Positions 25,065 through 33,905 are shown, counted from the first letter of the stretch. The stretch: DNA of 42,355 bases from Phycisphaerales bacterium (GCA_020247305.1 JADCJE010000044.1:1-42355); one strand, 5' to 3'. Made by a program: numbers and translations. The notes: generated from the sequence alone by a model not told the origin.

Positions 25065-26549
25065 GTGCGCCGCATCCTCCCCATCCGCGCCAGCCTCGCA
25101 TGCGCGCTGCTGACGAGCCTCGCCGCGGCGCAAGCGCCCGCGACGCCGCCAGCACCCGCGCCGACCACGCCGACGCCGTCCTCCCCCACTCCGGCCCCAA
25201 CCCCGACACCCGCGCCGGCTGCGGCGCCCAACGCGCCCGCCGCCAAACCCGCCGCACCCGCGGCTGCCGCCGCCGCGCTCGGCAAGGGCGCGACCGAGGT
25301 CCTCGCCAACTCGTACGCCCAGGCCGAGCACTGGGCGATGCGCGCGATCGTGCTGATGTCGCTCGGCGGCGACTGGCATCCGGCCGGCGTGCCCGCGGTG
25401 CTCGACGCGCTGCGCAGCAAGGACGAGCGGCTGGTCGCGTACGGGCTGGAGGCGCTGCGCGGCATGGAGGACGAGGCGCTGCGCCAGGTCGCCACCGCCG
25501 AGCTCGTCGACGAGCTCATCGGCCGCCAAATCGACCGCAAGAACAAACTGTTCCACCAGCGCCTGCTCGCCGTGCTGGCGCGCGCGCTGCCCGACGCCAA
25601 GGCGACGGACCGCCGCGGCTACGAGGCGTGGTGGCTGCTGGCCAAGCCCGGCTATGCGCCGCCAGCGTGGACGCCGCCCGCAGCGGCAACGGGCGGCGGC
25701 ACGGTCGCCGGCACCGCCGTCGAGCGCGCGTTCGACCTGCGCGACGCCGGGCTCGACGTCGCCATCGTCATCGACTCGACCGGCAGCATGCAGCTCGCCA
25801 TCGACACCGCGCGCGACGCCATCGACGACGTCGTCGCGCTGCTCGCCGGCATCGCGCCGAAGCTGCGGCTGGGCCTCGTGCACTACAAGGACTTCGGCGA
25901 CATCGGCGACGGCGCCAAGGTGCTGGCGCCGCTCACCAAGGACCAGAAGGACGTGCGCGAGAAGCTCGGCAAGCTCATCGCGTCGGGCGGCGGCGACACG
26001 CCCGAGCGCGTCGAGTGCGGCTTCGAGGCGGCGCTGGGCCGCGAGATGGGCTGGAACAAGGACGCCAACAAGCTCGTGCTGATCGTCGGCGACGCGCCGC
26101 CGCACGACGAGTCGATCGAACCGCTGCTGGCGCGCGTGCGCAGCGCGCGCGAGCACCCGCTCGAGGGCGGCAAGGGGCCGGTCACCGGCGCGCCGAAGAA
26201 GACCGTGCGCCCGTTCGTGACCTCGACGGTCGCGACCAATCCAGCGCCGAAGGACGTCTTCGCCCGCATCGCCGCCGCCGGCGGCGGCGTCGGCGTCGTG
26301 CTCGACGTGCCAGCGCCGCCCGGCCGCGGCGCGCCGCCGCGCCCCGCGCCGGGCAAGCCGGCGGACAAGGGCAAGGAGAAGGACAAGCCCGCCGACAAGG
26401 GGCCGCCACCGCCGCCGCCGACCGCTGCCGGCGCGCGCCAACTGGTCGAGCACGTGCTGCTGCTGTCGTTCGGCGGCCAGCACCAGGCGCAGCTGCAGCG
26501 CTTCGTGCGCACGTACTTCGAGTTCCGCGACGCCGGCCTGTTCCGGTGA
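25065..26549 (+). CDS. Secreted von Willebrand factor A domain protein
   Basis: A 494-residue exported protein. GTG 25065 gives VRRILPIRASLACALLTSLAAAQ, a signal peptide; a GTG at 25002 is in frame but adds non-signal sequence. A Pro/Thr/Ala-rich linker of ~50 residues is followed by a helical HEAT-like region (about 75-190: GVPAVLDALRSKDERLVAYGLEALRGM). The vWA domain then begins with DVAIVIDSTGSMQLAI, which carries the MIDAS motif DxTGSM that holds a divalent metal. LGLVHYKDFGD, GGDTPERVECGFEAAL and KLVLIVGDAPPHDE are further vWA landmarks. A Lys/Pro-rich disordered stretch (KPADKGKEKDKPADKG) precedes the C-terminal helix. vWA proteins mediate metal-dependent protein binding; the partner is unknown. 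The sirtuin gene starts 13 bases after the stop. Confidence 0.8.
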   Translation: MRRILPIRASLACALLTSLAAAQAPATPPAPAPTTPTPSSPTPAPTPTPAPAAAPNAPAAKPAAPAAAAAALGKGATEVLANSYAQAEHWAMRAIVLMSLGGDWHPAGVPAVLDALRSKDERLVAYGLEALRGMEDEALRQVATAELVDELIGRQIDRKNKLFHQRLLAVLARALPDAKATDRRGYEAWWLLAKPGYAPPAWTPPAAATGGGTVAGTAVERAFDLRDAGLDVAIVIDSTGSMQLAIDTARDAIDDVVALLAGIAPKLRLGLVHYKDFGDIGDGAKVLAPLTKDQKDVREKLGKLIASGGGDTPERVECGFEAALGREMGWNKDANKLVLIVGDAPPHDESIEPLLARVRSAREHPLEGGKGPVTGAPKKTVRPFVTSTVATNPAPKDVFARIAAAGGGVGVVLDVPAPPGRGAPPRPAPGKPADKGKEKDKPADKGPPPPPPTAAGARQLVEHVLLLSFGGQHQAQLQRFVRTYFEFRDAGLFR

Positions 26550-26562
26550 GCGGCCGGCGCCG

Positions 26563-27294
26563 ATGCCCGCGGCCCACATCCTCATCCTGACCGGCGCCGG
26601 CGTCAGCGCCGACTCCGGCGTGCGCACGTTCCGCGACGCCGGCGGGCTGTGGGAGGGCCACCGCGTCGAGGACGTCGCCACGCCGGAGGGTTGGGCGCGC
26701 GATCCCGCACTCGTCTGGCGCTTCTACCAACTGCGGCGCGCGCAACTGCGCGACGTCGCCCCCAACGCCGCGCACCGCGCGCTGGCGGACTTCGCCGCGG
26801 CGGCGGCCCGGGCCGGCGTCGGCTGCACGCTGGTGACGCAGAACGTCGACGACCTGCACCAGCGCGCCGGCAGCGAGGTCCTGGCGATGCACGGCGAACT
26901 GCTGCGCCTGCGCTGCGAAGCGTGCGGCCTCGTCGTGGTCGACCGCGACCGACTCGATCCGGCGACGTTCGCCGCCTGCGCCCACTGCGGCCACGACCGG
27001 CTGCGGCCGCACATCGTCTGGTTCGGCGAGACGCCGTTCCACCTCGACGCGATCGACCGCGCGCTGCGCGCGTGCACGTGCTTCGCCGCGATCGGCACCA
27101 GCGGCCTCGTTTGGCCGGCCGCCGGCATGCTGGCGCAGGCGCGCGCGCAGGGCGCTGCGACCTGGGTGCAGGCGCTCGACGCGCCGGCCAACCTCGATCC
27201 GCGCGACCGCTGGCGGCCCGGCCGCGCCGCCGAAGTCGTGCCGGACCTGCTGCGCGAGATCGCGCGCCAAACCGCGCTGCGCTGGCCGTCCTGA
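26563..27294 (+). CDS. cobB: NAD-dependent protein deacylase (sirtuin, CobB type)
   Basis: Sirtuins remove acyl groups from lysines using NAD+, giving nicotinamide and O-acyl-ADP-ribose. The 243-residue product has the Rossmann motif GAGVSADSG (11-19), TQNVDDLHQRAG with its NAD-binding Asn/Asp, and the catalytic His110 in MHGEL. Four zinc cysteines lie at 118, 121, 139 and 142 (CEAC...CAHC), followed by RPHIVWFGE. Tyr55 and Arg58 in FYQLRR form the YxxR signature of class III sirtuins, which prefer succinyl, malonyl or glutaryl lysine; E. coli CobB also has it and works on acetyl groups too. Length is normal for bacterial CobB. It is 13 bases downstream of the vWA gene, so cotranscription is likely although the products act in different compartments. 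Confidence 0.93.
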   Translation: MPAAHILILTGAGVSADSGVRTFRDAGGLWEGHRVEDVATPEGWARDPALVWRFYQLRRAQLRDVAPNAAHRALADFAAAAARAGVGCTLVTQNVDDLHQRAGSEVLAMHGELLRLRCEACGLVVVDRDRLDPATFAACAHCGHDRLRPHIVWFGETPFHLDAIDRALRACTCFAAIGTSGLVWPAAGMLAQARAQGAATWVQALDAPANLDPRDRWRPGRAAEVVPDLLREIARQTALRWPS

Positions 27295-27350
27295 GCCGCC
27301 GCGGGCCGCGCGGCAGCGCGCGCGCGGCGCGCAACTCCGGCGACAGATGC

Positions 27351-27380
27351 TTGACAGCGCGTTCGGTGCGCGCCTAACAA
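27351..27380 (+). promoter_or_regulatory. Possible sigma-70-type promoter of topA
   Basis: TTGACA (27351-27356) matches the -35 consensus exactly. An 18-base spacer leads to TAACAA (27375-27380), which fits a -10 box only partly (three of six). A start near 27388 would leave a leader of about 15 bases before the topA ATG. The spacer contains GCGCG-TTCGGTG-CGCGC, a 5-bp hairpin, which could also affect topA expression. Confidence 0.4.
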
Positions 27381-27402
27381 GGGTTCGAGTCCCAACCAAC
27401 GC

Positions 27403-30078
27403 ATGGCAAGCGCGAAGCCCAAAGGCACCCCCGTCGTCATCGTCGAGTCGCCGGCCAAGGCGCGGACGATCGGCAAGTTCCTCGGCTCCGACTACCGGAT
27501 CGAGGCCAGCATCGGCCACATCCGCGACCTGCCGAGCGACGCGAGCGAGGTGCCCGAGGAGCTCAAGAAGGAGAAGTGGGCCAAGCTCGGCATCGACGTC
27601 GAGAACGACTTCAAGGCGCTCTACGTCGTCCCGGCGGACAAGCGCGACCACCTCAAGAAGCTGCGCGCCATGGTCAAGGACGCGCCCGTCCTCTACCTCG
27701 CGACCGACGAAGACCGCGAAGGCGAGTCGATCTCCTGGCACCTCGTCCAGGAGCTGCAGCCGAAGTGCGAGCTCAAGCGCCTGGTGTTCCACGAGATCAC
27801 CAAGCCCGCGATCCTCGAGGCGCTCGAGCACCCGCGGGAGATCGACATGGATCTCGTCGAGGCCCAGGAGACGCGCCGCATCGTCGACCGCCTGTACGGG
27901 TACACCGTCTCGCCGCTGCTGTGGAAGAAGATCCGACCGAAGCTCTCGGCCGGCCGCGTGCAGAGCGTCGCCGTGCGGCTCATCGTCGAGCGCGAACGCG
28001 AGCGCATGCGCTTCCAGGCGGCCGAGTACTGGACCGTCGATGCGACGCTCGCCGGCGCCGACGGCGCGTCCTTCACCGCCGCGCTGCAGCAGCTCGACGG
28101 CGAGCGCGTGGCGCTCGGCCGCGACTTCGACCCGGAGACCGGCCGGCTGAAGGACGCCAGCAAGGGTGTGAAGACGCTCGGCGAGCAGGTCGCCAGGGAA
28201 GTCGCCGCCGAACTGCAGGGCCAGCAGGCCACCGTGCTCGACGTCGAGCAGAAGCCCTACAGCGAGAAGCCGTACCCGCCGTTCACGACCTCGACGCTGC
28301 AGCAGGAGGCCGCGCGCAAGCTGCGCTTCGCCGCGCAGCGCACGATGCGCGCCGCCCAGCGCCTGTACGAGAACGGCTTCATCACCTACATGCGTACGGA
28401 CTCGACGACGCTGAGCACGCAGGCGATCGAGGCCGCGCGCGCGCTGATCAAGCGCGAGTTCGGCGGCGAGAACCTGCCCGACGCGCCGCGCGCGTACGCC
28501 ACCAAGGTCAAGAACGCGCAGGAAGCGCACGAGGCGATCCGTCCAGCCGGCAACGAGTTCGTGCACCCCTCGGCGCTGTCCGGCGACATGGGCGCCGACG
28601 AGCGCGCGGTCTACGACCTGATCTGGCGGCGCACCGTCGCCTGCCAGATGAAGGACGCGCGCGGCCAGCGCACGACGATGGCGCTCGGCATGACGACGAA
28701 GGCGCACGGCGACGCCCGCCTCGTCGCCACCGGCCGCACCATCGACTTCCCCGGCTACCGCCTCGCCTACGTCGAGGACCTGGAGGAGGCCGAGAGCGAG
28801 ATGGCCGAGCAGGAGCGCGTGCTGCCGAACCTGCAGAAGGGCCAGCGCGCGACCGCGCGCGAGCTGAAGCCCGCCGGCCACACGACGCAGCCGCCGCCGC
28901 GCGTGACGGAAGCCGGCCTGATCAAGGAGCTCGAAGCGCGCGGCATCGGCCGGCCGTCGACCTACGCGGCGATCATCGAGACGATCGTGCGCCGTGAGTA
29001 CGTGTGGAAGAAGGGCACGGCGCTGGTGCCGACGTTCACCGCGTTCGCCGTCGTCGACCTGCTGGCGTCCTACCTCGGTTGGCTCGTGGACTACCAGTTC
29101 ACCGCCAAGATGGAGGACGACCTCGACGAGATCAGCAACGGCAAGGCCCGCCGCGTCGACTACCTCAAGCACTTCTTCCTCGGCAACGGCACGCCCGGCC
29201 TGCGCGAGCGCGTCAGCAGCATCGAGGGCGACATCGACCCGCGCCGCATCTGCTCGATCCCGCTCGGCAAGAACGAGGCGGGCGACACCGTCGAGGTGCG
29301 CGTCGGCCGCTACGGGCCGTTCCTGTCGTGCGGCGACAAGAAGGCGGCGATCCCCGACGAGATGGCGCCGGACGAGATGACGTTCGCGCGCGCCGTCGAG
29401 CTGCTGCTGAAGGGCGGCGAAGGCCCGAAGTCGCTCGGCACTGACCCGGCGACCGGCCTGCCGGTGTACGTCAAGATCGGGCGCTTCGGCCCCTACTTCC
29501 AGCTCGGCGACGCGCCGCCGTCGAGCGGCAAGAAGGGCAAGGCCAAGAAGGAAGACCGCCCCAAGATGGCCTCGCTGCTCGCCGGCATGACGCCGGAGAC
29601 GACGACGCTGGCGGAGGCGCTGGCTGCGCTCAGCCTGCCGCGCACCGTCGGCACGGCGCCGACCGTCGACGGCAAGGACGAGCCGGTGCTCGCCGCCAAC
29701 GGGCGCTTTGGCCCCTACCTCAAGTGGGGCGCCGAGACGCGCAGCATCCCCGCCGGCCACACGCCGCTGACCGTCGACATGGGCCTCGCCATGCAGCTGT
29801 TCGCGCAGCCGAAGGCGGGCCGCGGCGGCCGGGGTGCGGCGCAGAAGCCCAAGCGCGAGCTCGGCGAGAGCCCGGTGACCAATCAGGTCGTCAAGCTGAT
29901 GGACGGCCGCTACGGCCCCTACGTCAGCGACGGCGTGACCAACGCGTCGCTCAACAAGGACGAGAGCCCGGACGAGCTGACGCTCGCCCGCGCGCTGGAG
30001 CTGCTCGCGGCGCGCGCCGCCAAGGGGCCGGCGCCGAAGAAGCGCAGCGTGCGGCGCAAGAAGGCCGGCGCCGGCTGA
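27403..30078 (+). CDS. topA: DNA topoisomerase I
   Basis: A type IA enzyme that relaxes negative supercoils by cutting one strand. The 891-residue product has an N-terminal Toprim domain (VVIVESPAKARTI with Glu15; ATDEDREGE with Asp102 and Asp104). The catalytic Tyr329 is in GFITYMRTDST, and the rest of the toroid core runs to about 590 (GIGRPSTYAAIIETI). The C-terminal part carries no Cys4 zinc fingers. Instead there are repeated GR(Y/F)GP(Y/F) modules at about residues 635, 687, 767 and 830, the Topo_C_Rpt type known from actinobacterial TopA, and a basic Lys/Arg tail (KKRSVRRKKAGAG) for DNA binding. The ATG at 27403 starts MASAKPKGTPVVIVESPAKA and is certain. A perfect TTGACA box lies 52 bases upstream. 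The window thus encodes both type IA and type IIB topoisomerases. Confidence 0.96.
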   Translation: MASAKPKGTPVVIVESPAKARTIGKFLGSDYRIEASIGHIRDLPSDASEVPEELKKEKWAKLGIDVENDFKALYVVPADKRDHLKKLRAMVKDAPVLYLATDEDREGESISWHLVQELQPKCELKRLVFHEITKPAILEALEHPREIDMDLVEAQETRRIVDRLYGYTVSPLLWKKIRPKLSAGRVQSVAVRLIVERERERMRFQAAEYWTVDATLAGADGASFTAALQQLDGERVALGRDFDPETGRLKDASKGVKTLGEQVAREVAAELQGQQATVLDVEQKPYSEKPYPPFTTSTLQQEAARKLRFAAQRTMRAAQRLYENGFITYMRTDSTTLSTQAIEAARALIKREFGGENLPDAPRAYATKVKNAQEAHEAIRPAGNEFVHPSALSGDMGADERAVYDLIWRRTVACQMKDARGQRTTMALGMTTKAHGDARLVATGRTIDFPGYRLAYVEDLEEAESEMAEQERVLPNLQKGQRATARELKPAGHTTQPPPRVTEAGLIKELEARGIGRPSTYAAIIETIVRREYVWKKGTALVPTFTAFAVVDLLASYLGWLVDYQFTAKMEDDLDEISNGKARRVDYLKHFFLGNGTPGLRERVSSIEGDIDPRRICSIPLGKNEAGDTVEVRVGRYGPFLSCGDKKAAIPDEMAPDEMTFARAVELLLKGGEGPKSLGTDPATGLPVYVKIGRFGPYFQLGDAPPSSGKKGKAKKEDRPKMASLLAGMTPETTTLAEALAALSLPRTVGTAPTVDGKDEPVLAANGRFGPYLKWGAETRSIPAGHTPLTVDMGLAMQLFAQPKAGRGGRGAAQKPKRELGESPVTNQVVKLMDGRYGPYVSDGVTNASLNKDESPDELTLARALELLAARAAKGPAPKKRSVRRKKAGAG

Positions 30079-30371
30079 CGCGAGCGCCGTGGGCACGGGC
30101 CCTGGTTGCGGTGGCATCGGTGCGACGCACGCCGGCGACGGTCCATCCGGCGCGTCGCCGAGGCCGCCGCGTGCTGACCGGCGCACGCGGTCCTCGAGAT
30201 GGGCGGGCGGCGGCGGCGCATGCGTGCGGCAGAGCGAATGACGCCCCCGAACCGTCTCATGCCAGGCACTTGGTCTGCCGCTGCCGTACTGGCTGAACTA
30301 TGCTCCGGGGCCGCGCTGGCAACCGTATGCCACTGCGCACGCCGACGAAACCCAACACGGAATCCCACTCC

Positions 30372-31526
30372 ATGCGCACGCTTGCCGCACTTCTGCTCGC
30401 TTCCACCCTCGCCGCACAGAGCGTCGAGATCTACTCGCAAGGTCCGCTCGTCACCAACCCGGGCGCCGGCGGCGGCGGCCTCGATCTGTCGGGCCTGCAG
30501 GTCAACCCGACGACGCCGTTCTTCATGAACACGCTCGGCTTCGGCGCCAGCCAGACCAATTCGGCGACGACTCGCTTCACGGTTTGCGACGACTTCGCCA
30601 CGAACGGCACTTGGATCATCGACGCCATCGAGCTGTTCACGTACCAGACCGGCATCCTGACGCCGTCGATCTCGCAGGTGTTCGTCGAGATCTACGCCGC
30701 CGACCCCTCGACGGGCGGCCTGCCGGTCGCCGGCAGCCCGGGTCTCGCGAACAACCTGTTCACGACGGCCGGCTACACGGTCACCAACACGGTGACGAAC
30801 ATCTACCGCGCGTCGCTGGCGACGCCGACGAACACGACGCGCCCGCTGCAGAGCGTGCGCATCCAGCTCCCGTCGCTGCTGGTGCTCGATCCGGCCGTGA
30901 CCGGCACGAGCCGCTACTGGATCGAGTACACCTTCGGCTCGACGGTCAGCACGTCGGGTCCGTGGGTGCCGCCGGTGTCGATCCTCGGCTCGCCGAACAC
31001 CGGCGACGGGGCCTACCAGTCGACGTTCACCGTCGCGACGAGCGTCAAGACCTGGGCGCCGCTGCAGGACACCGGCAACCCGGTGCAGGCGGTCCCGTAC
31101 AAGCAGGCCGCGCCGTTCAAGCTGTACGGCCCGCAGACGTCGCTGCCGGGTGCGATCACCAACCTGGGCGGCAACTCCGGCCCGGTCAGCCTCGCGGTGC
31201 GCGGCGCGCCCCAGGTCGGCGGCGTCATTCACGCCCAGCTGACGGGCACCAACCCGCTCGCGATCCCGCTGCTGTGGATCGGCTTCAGCGACCCGAACGT
31301 GCCGTTCGTCGTCTGCAGCGGTGTGCAGCACGCGACGCTCGACCAGCTCGACGCCCTGATCACGACCAAGAACATCCAGGTGCCCATGATCCCGGCGGCG
31401 GTCGGTAGCACGCTGTTCATGCAGGGTGGCCAGGCCGACTTCTTCGGCGGAGCGCCCGGCACGTGCAACCTCGGCATCGGCTTCACGCTCGACATCACGG
31501 ACGGCTTCCGCATCCGCCTCTACTAG
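30372..31526 (+). CDS. Secreted protein with planctomycete-type C-terminal domain
   Basis: A 384-residue exported protein of unknown function. The ATG at 30372 begins MRTLAALLLASTLAAQS, a short signal peptide; an in-frame ATG at 30300 adds a basic region without signal features. The central part (about 70-215) alternates beta strands with Asn/Thr/Ser-rich loops (DDFATNGTWIIDAIELF, SQVFVEIYAADP, YWIEYTFGS) and looks like a jelly-roll or carbohydrate-binding-like sandwich. From about residue 273 the sequence GAPQVGGVIHAQLTG, PLLWIGFSDP and GIGFTLDITDGFRIRLY follows the same plan as the C-terminal domains of the products at 5744 and 14851. A TATGCT box (30299-30304) with CTATGCTCCGGGG lies 70 bases upstream. 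Confidence 0.65.
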   Translation: MRTLAALLLASTLAAQSVEIYSQGPLVTNPGAGGGGLDLSGLQVNPTTPFFMNTLGFGASQTNSATTRFTVCDDFATNGTWIIDAIELFTYQTGILTPSISQVFVEIYAADPSTGGLPVAGSPGLANNLFTTAGYTVTNTVTNIYRASLATPTNTTRPLQSVRIQLPSLLVLDPAVTGTSRYWIEYTFGSTVSTSGPWVPPVSILGSPNTGDGAYQSTFTVATSVKTWAPLQDTGNPVQAVPYKQAAPFKLYGPQTSLPGAITNLGGNSGPVSLAVRGAPQVGGVIHAQLTGTNPLAIPLLWIGFSDPNVPFVVCSGVQHATLDQLDALITTKNIQVPMIPAAVGSTLFMQGGQADFFGGAPGTCNLGIGFTLDITDGFRIRLY

Positions 31527-31674
31527 GCGATGCCTGCCGCGCGCAGCCACCCCGGCGCTCGCCGGCGCGCGGCTGCGGCGCGCGCGAGCCCGCGGCGCGA
31601 GCCGCCGACGGACGCGCCGGCGACGCCGGCCGCAGCCCTGCCTCGCGCGGGGCGCCTGCCGCCGCGCCGCGCCG

Positions 31675-32688
31675 CTACTTCGCCTGCGGCGGCGCGACCG
31701 CGTGCCGCCGGGCGACCTCCCACGCGATCTCCTGCAGCCGGCGCGTCAGCGCGTCGCTCGGCGGCGCGTAGGACTTCTTCTGCCAGTTGGGCACGTCCCA
31801 GTAGCTCGTGCCGACGCGGTCGGCGACGGCGCCCGGCAGCCCGACCGGCGAACGGCCCGTCAGCGCCGCGTAGTGCAGGCAGGCGACGAAGTACTTGCCG
31901 TACGGGTTGAGGTGGATGTCGTCGTCGAACGCGTCGCGCGCGATCGACGTCCAGCCGGGCACGGTCCCCTGCGCGATCGCGTCGTGCAACGCGCCGAGGC
32001 CGCGCGCGCCGGGGATCAGCGCGATCGCCGTGTCCGGGTACGCCTTGCGCAGTCCGTCGACGACCTCGTCCCACATCGGCGCGTCGGCGTCGATGCGCGC
32101 GCGCCAGCGCAAGCCGGAGTGCGGGTACTTGTCGTACGCGCAGCCCTTCGGCGCGCCGCTGTGCACGCAGTGCCACGGTTCGTAGACGAACACGCGCAGG
32201 CCCGGCGACGACGCGCGCGCGGCGCCGACGAAGTTGTCCGCGTACTGCAGCGTCTCGCGCATGCGCGCGCCGCCGCGCGGCACGCTGTCGACCAGCACCA
32301 GTGCGTCGAAGCCGCCCGGCGGCAGCGCGTCGAACCAGTGCGCGCGGAACGGCGCCGGCTGCGGCGTGCGCGCGGCGGGCTCGGCCAGCAGCTCTTCCCA
32401 CTGCATCACCAGCGAGGCGCCGAGCCGGAACTGCTCGACGAAGCGGAACGCCGGCTGGCCGGGCTCGGCGGCGCGCGCGGCGGCGAACGCCGCGACCATG
32501 TCGGGCACGTCGGAGATCAGGCTGTGGCCGACGTAGAAGGCGTCGAGCCGGCCGTCAGCGGACGCCGCGGGCACGGACGCCGCGGGCACGGACGCCGCGG
32601 ACGGCGCCGCCCCCGCCGGCTCCTGCGCCGCGAGCGCCGCCGGCAGCGCGCACGCCGCCGTGATCCATGCCGCCAGGATGGCATCCAT
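31675..32688 (-). CDS. Secreted SGNH/GDSL-like hydrolase
   Basis: A 337-residue exported protein with a signal peptide (MDAILAAWITAACALPAALAAQ) from the ATG at 32688. After a linker of Ala/Ser/Pro repeats (ASVPAASVPAAS), the mature sequence has FYVGHSLISDVPDMV. Here GHSL takes the place of the GDSL/GNSL nucleophile block, with the Ser as presumed nucleophile. Near the C-terminus DDDIHLNPYGKYFVA gives the DxxH-type catalytic pair, and the Asn in HLN follows as in the family. VLVDSVPRGG and FVYEPWH occupy the positions of blocks II and III. This is a plausible esterase or acetyl-xylan/carbohydrate esterase in the periplasm; the substrate is unknown. It is divergent from nadA across 90 bases. 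Confidence 0.68.
   Translation of the reverse strand: MDAILAAWITAACALPAALAAQEPAGAAPSAASVPAASVPAASADGRLDAFYVGHSLISDVPDMVAAFAAARAAEPGQPAFRFVEQFRLGASLVMQWEELLAEPAARTPQPAPFRAHWFDALPPGGFDALVLVDSVPRGGARMRETLQYADNFVGAARASSPGLRVFVYEPWHCVHSGAPKGCAYDKYPHSGLRWRARIDADAPMWDEVVDGLRKAYPDTAIALIPGARGLGALHDAIAQGTVPGWTSIARDAFDDDIHLNPYGKYFVACLHYAALTGRSPVGLPGAVADRVGTSYWDVPNWQKKSYAPPSDALTRRLQEIAWEVARRHAVAPPQAK
32561..32600 (-). repeat. 15-base coding repeat in the SGNH-like gene
   Basis: GACGCCGCGGGCACG (plus-strand reading) occurs at 32561-32575 and again at 32576-32590, followed by a 10-base partial copy. It encodes the Ala-Ala-Ser-Val-Pro repeats of the linker after the signal peptide. Confidence 0.75.
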
Positions 32689-32778
32689 GCCGCACAGCCT
32701 TGCGCGCCGCCGACGGCCCGTCAACGGCCGGCCCGGTCCCGCCCTTGCGCCGCGCCTGCCGTGTCCGACACTGCTGCC

Positions 32779-33744
32779 ATGCCGACCGCCGCGACGCCCG
32801 TCGACCCCCGGCTCGACCTGTTCGCCGAGATCGATCGCCTGCGCCGCGAGCGCAAGGCGGTGATCCTGGCGCACTACTACCAGGACCCGGACATCCAGGA
32901 CCTCGCCGACCACCTCGGCGACTCGCTGGAGCTGGCCAAGCGCGCGCGCGACGCCAAGGACGCCGAGGTGATCCTCTTCTGCGGCGTCCACTTCATGGCC
33001 GAGACGGCCAAGATCGTGAATCCGTCGAAGATCGTGCTGATCCCCGACGTGACGGCGGGCTGCTCGCTGGCCGAGCAGTGCCCGGCCGACCAGCTGCGGG
33101 CGTGGAAGCAGAAGCACCCCGACCACGTCGTGGTGATGTACATCAACTGCTCGGCGGCGACGAAGGCCGAGAGCGACGTCATCTGCACGTCGAGCAACGC
33201 CGAGCGCGTCATCCGTTCGATCCCGGCCGACAAGCCGATCCTGTTCGGCCCGGACAAGAACCTCGGCGCGCACCTGATGAAGAAGCTCGGCCGCACGATG
33301 GACCTGTGGCCGGGCGCGTGCATGGTGCACGAGACGTTCAGCGCACAGAAGATCGCCGCGCTCAAGGCCAGGCACCCCGACGCGAAGTTCATCGCGCACC
33401 CAGAGTGCGAGGACCACGTGCTGCTGCTCGCCGACTACGTCGGGTCGACCAGCAAGCTGCTGGAGTTCGTCAAGACCGACGCCGGCCGCAAGTACATCGT
33501 CGGCACCGAGACCGGCATCCTGCACACGATGCACAAGGCGGCGCCGGACAAGGAGCTGATCCCGGTGCCGTACGAGGACCGCACGGCGGCGTGCCAGGGC
33601 TGCAACAGCTGCCCGCACATGAAGAAGAACACCGTCGAGAAGATCTACCTCGCGCTGCGCGACCTGCAGCCGCGCATCGAGATGACCGAGGCGATGCGTT
33701 TGCGCGCACTGAAGCCGCTCGAGCGCATGCTCGCGCTGGGCTGA
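32779..33744 (+). CDS. nadA: Quinolinate synthase NadA
   Basis: NadA condenses iminoaspartate with dihydroxyacetone phosphate to give quinolinate, the committed precursor of NAD, using an oxygen-sensitive [4Fe-4S] cluster. The 321-residue product has the three-fold pseudo-repeat of the family: AHYYQDPDIQDLADHLGDSL, then VTAGCSLAEQCP, and the cluster region. Probable cluster cysteines are Cys68 (FCGVHFMAE), Cys181 (WPGACMVHE) and one of the C-terminal set Cys272/275/278 (CQGCNSCPHMKKNT). Length matches the short NadA type. The ATG at 32779 was chosen; a GTG 18 bases upstream is in frame. No nadB or nadC is adjacent. It is transcribed divergently from the SGNH-like gene and followed by a long hairpin. 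Confidence 0.96.
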   Translation: MPTAATPVDPRLDLFAEIDRLRRERKAVILAHYYQDPDIQDLADHLGDSLELAKRARDAKDAEVILFCGVHFMAETAKIVNPSKIVLIPDVTAGCSLAEQCPADQLRAWKQKHPDHVVVMYINCSAATKAESDVICTSSNAERVIRSIPADKPILFGPDKNLGAHLMKKLGRTMDLWPGACMVHETFSAQKIAALKARHPDAKFIAHPECEDHVLLLADYVGSTSKLLEFVKTDAGRKYIVGTETGILHTMHKAAPDKELIPVPYEDRTAACQGCNSCPHMKKNTVEKIYLALRDLQPRIEMTEAMRLRALKPLERMLALG

Positions 33745-33905
33745 GCGACCGCGGGGCGCGCCACGACGACGGCGGTGGCGGCAGCGCCTGCTGGGCGGCG
33801 ACGAGCTTCCCGGCGCACCCCGCCGGCGCCGTGCGCTGGCCGACGCCGCGCCCTGCGTCGTGGAACCTGAGCGCCGCCGTGACGCTCTCGCCGGGCGGCA
33901 GGAAC

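Noticed and set aside
27345..27402. A functional tRNA before topA
   Set aside because: No 5' acceptor strand pairing with CCAACGC, no D arm with the GG loop, only three T-stem pairs and no CCA. Kept only as a tRNA-like remnant in the findings.
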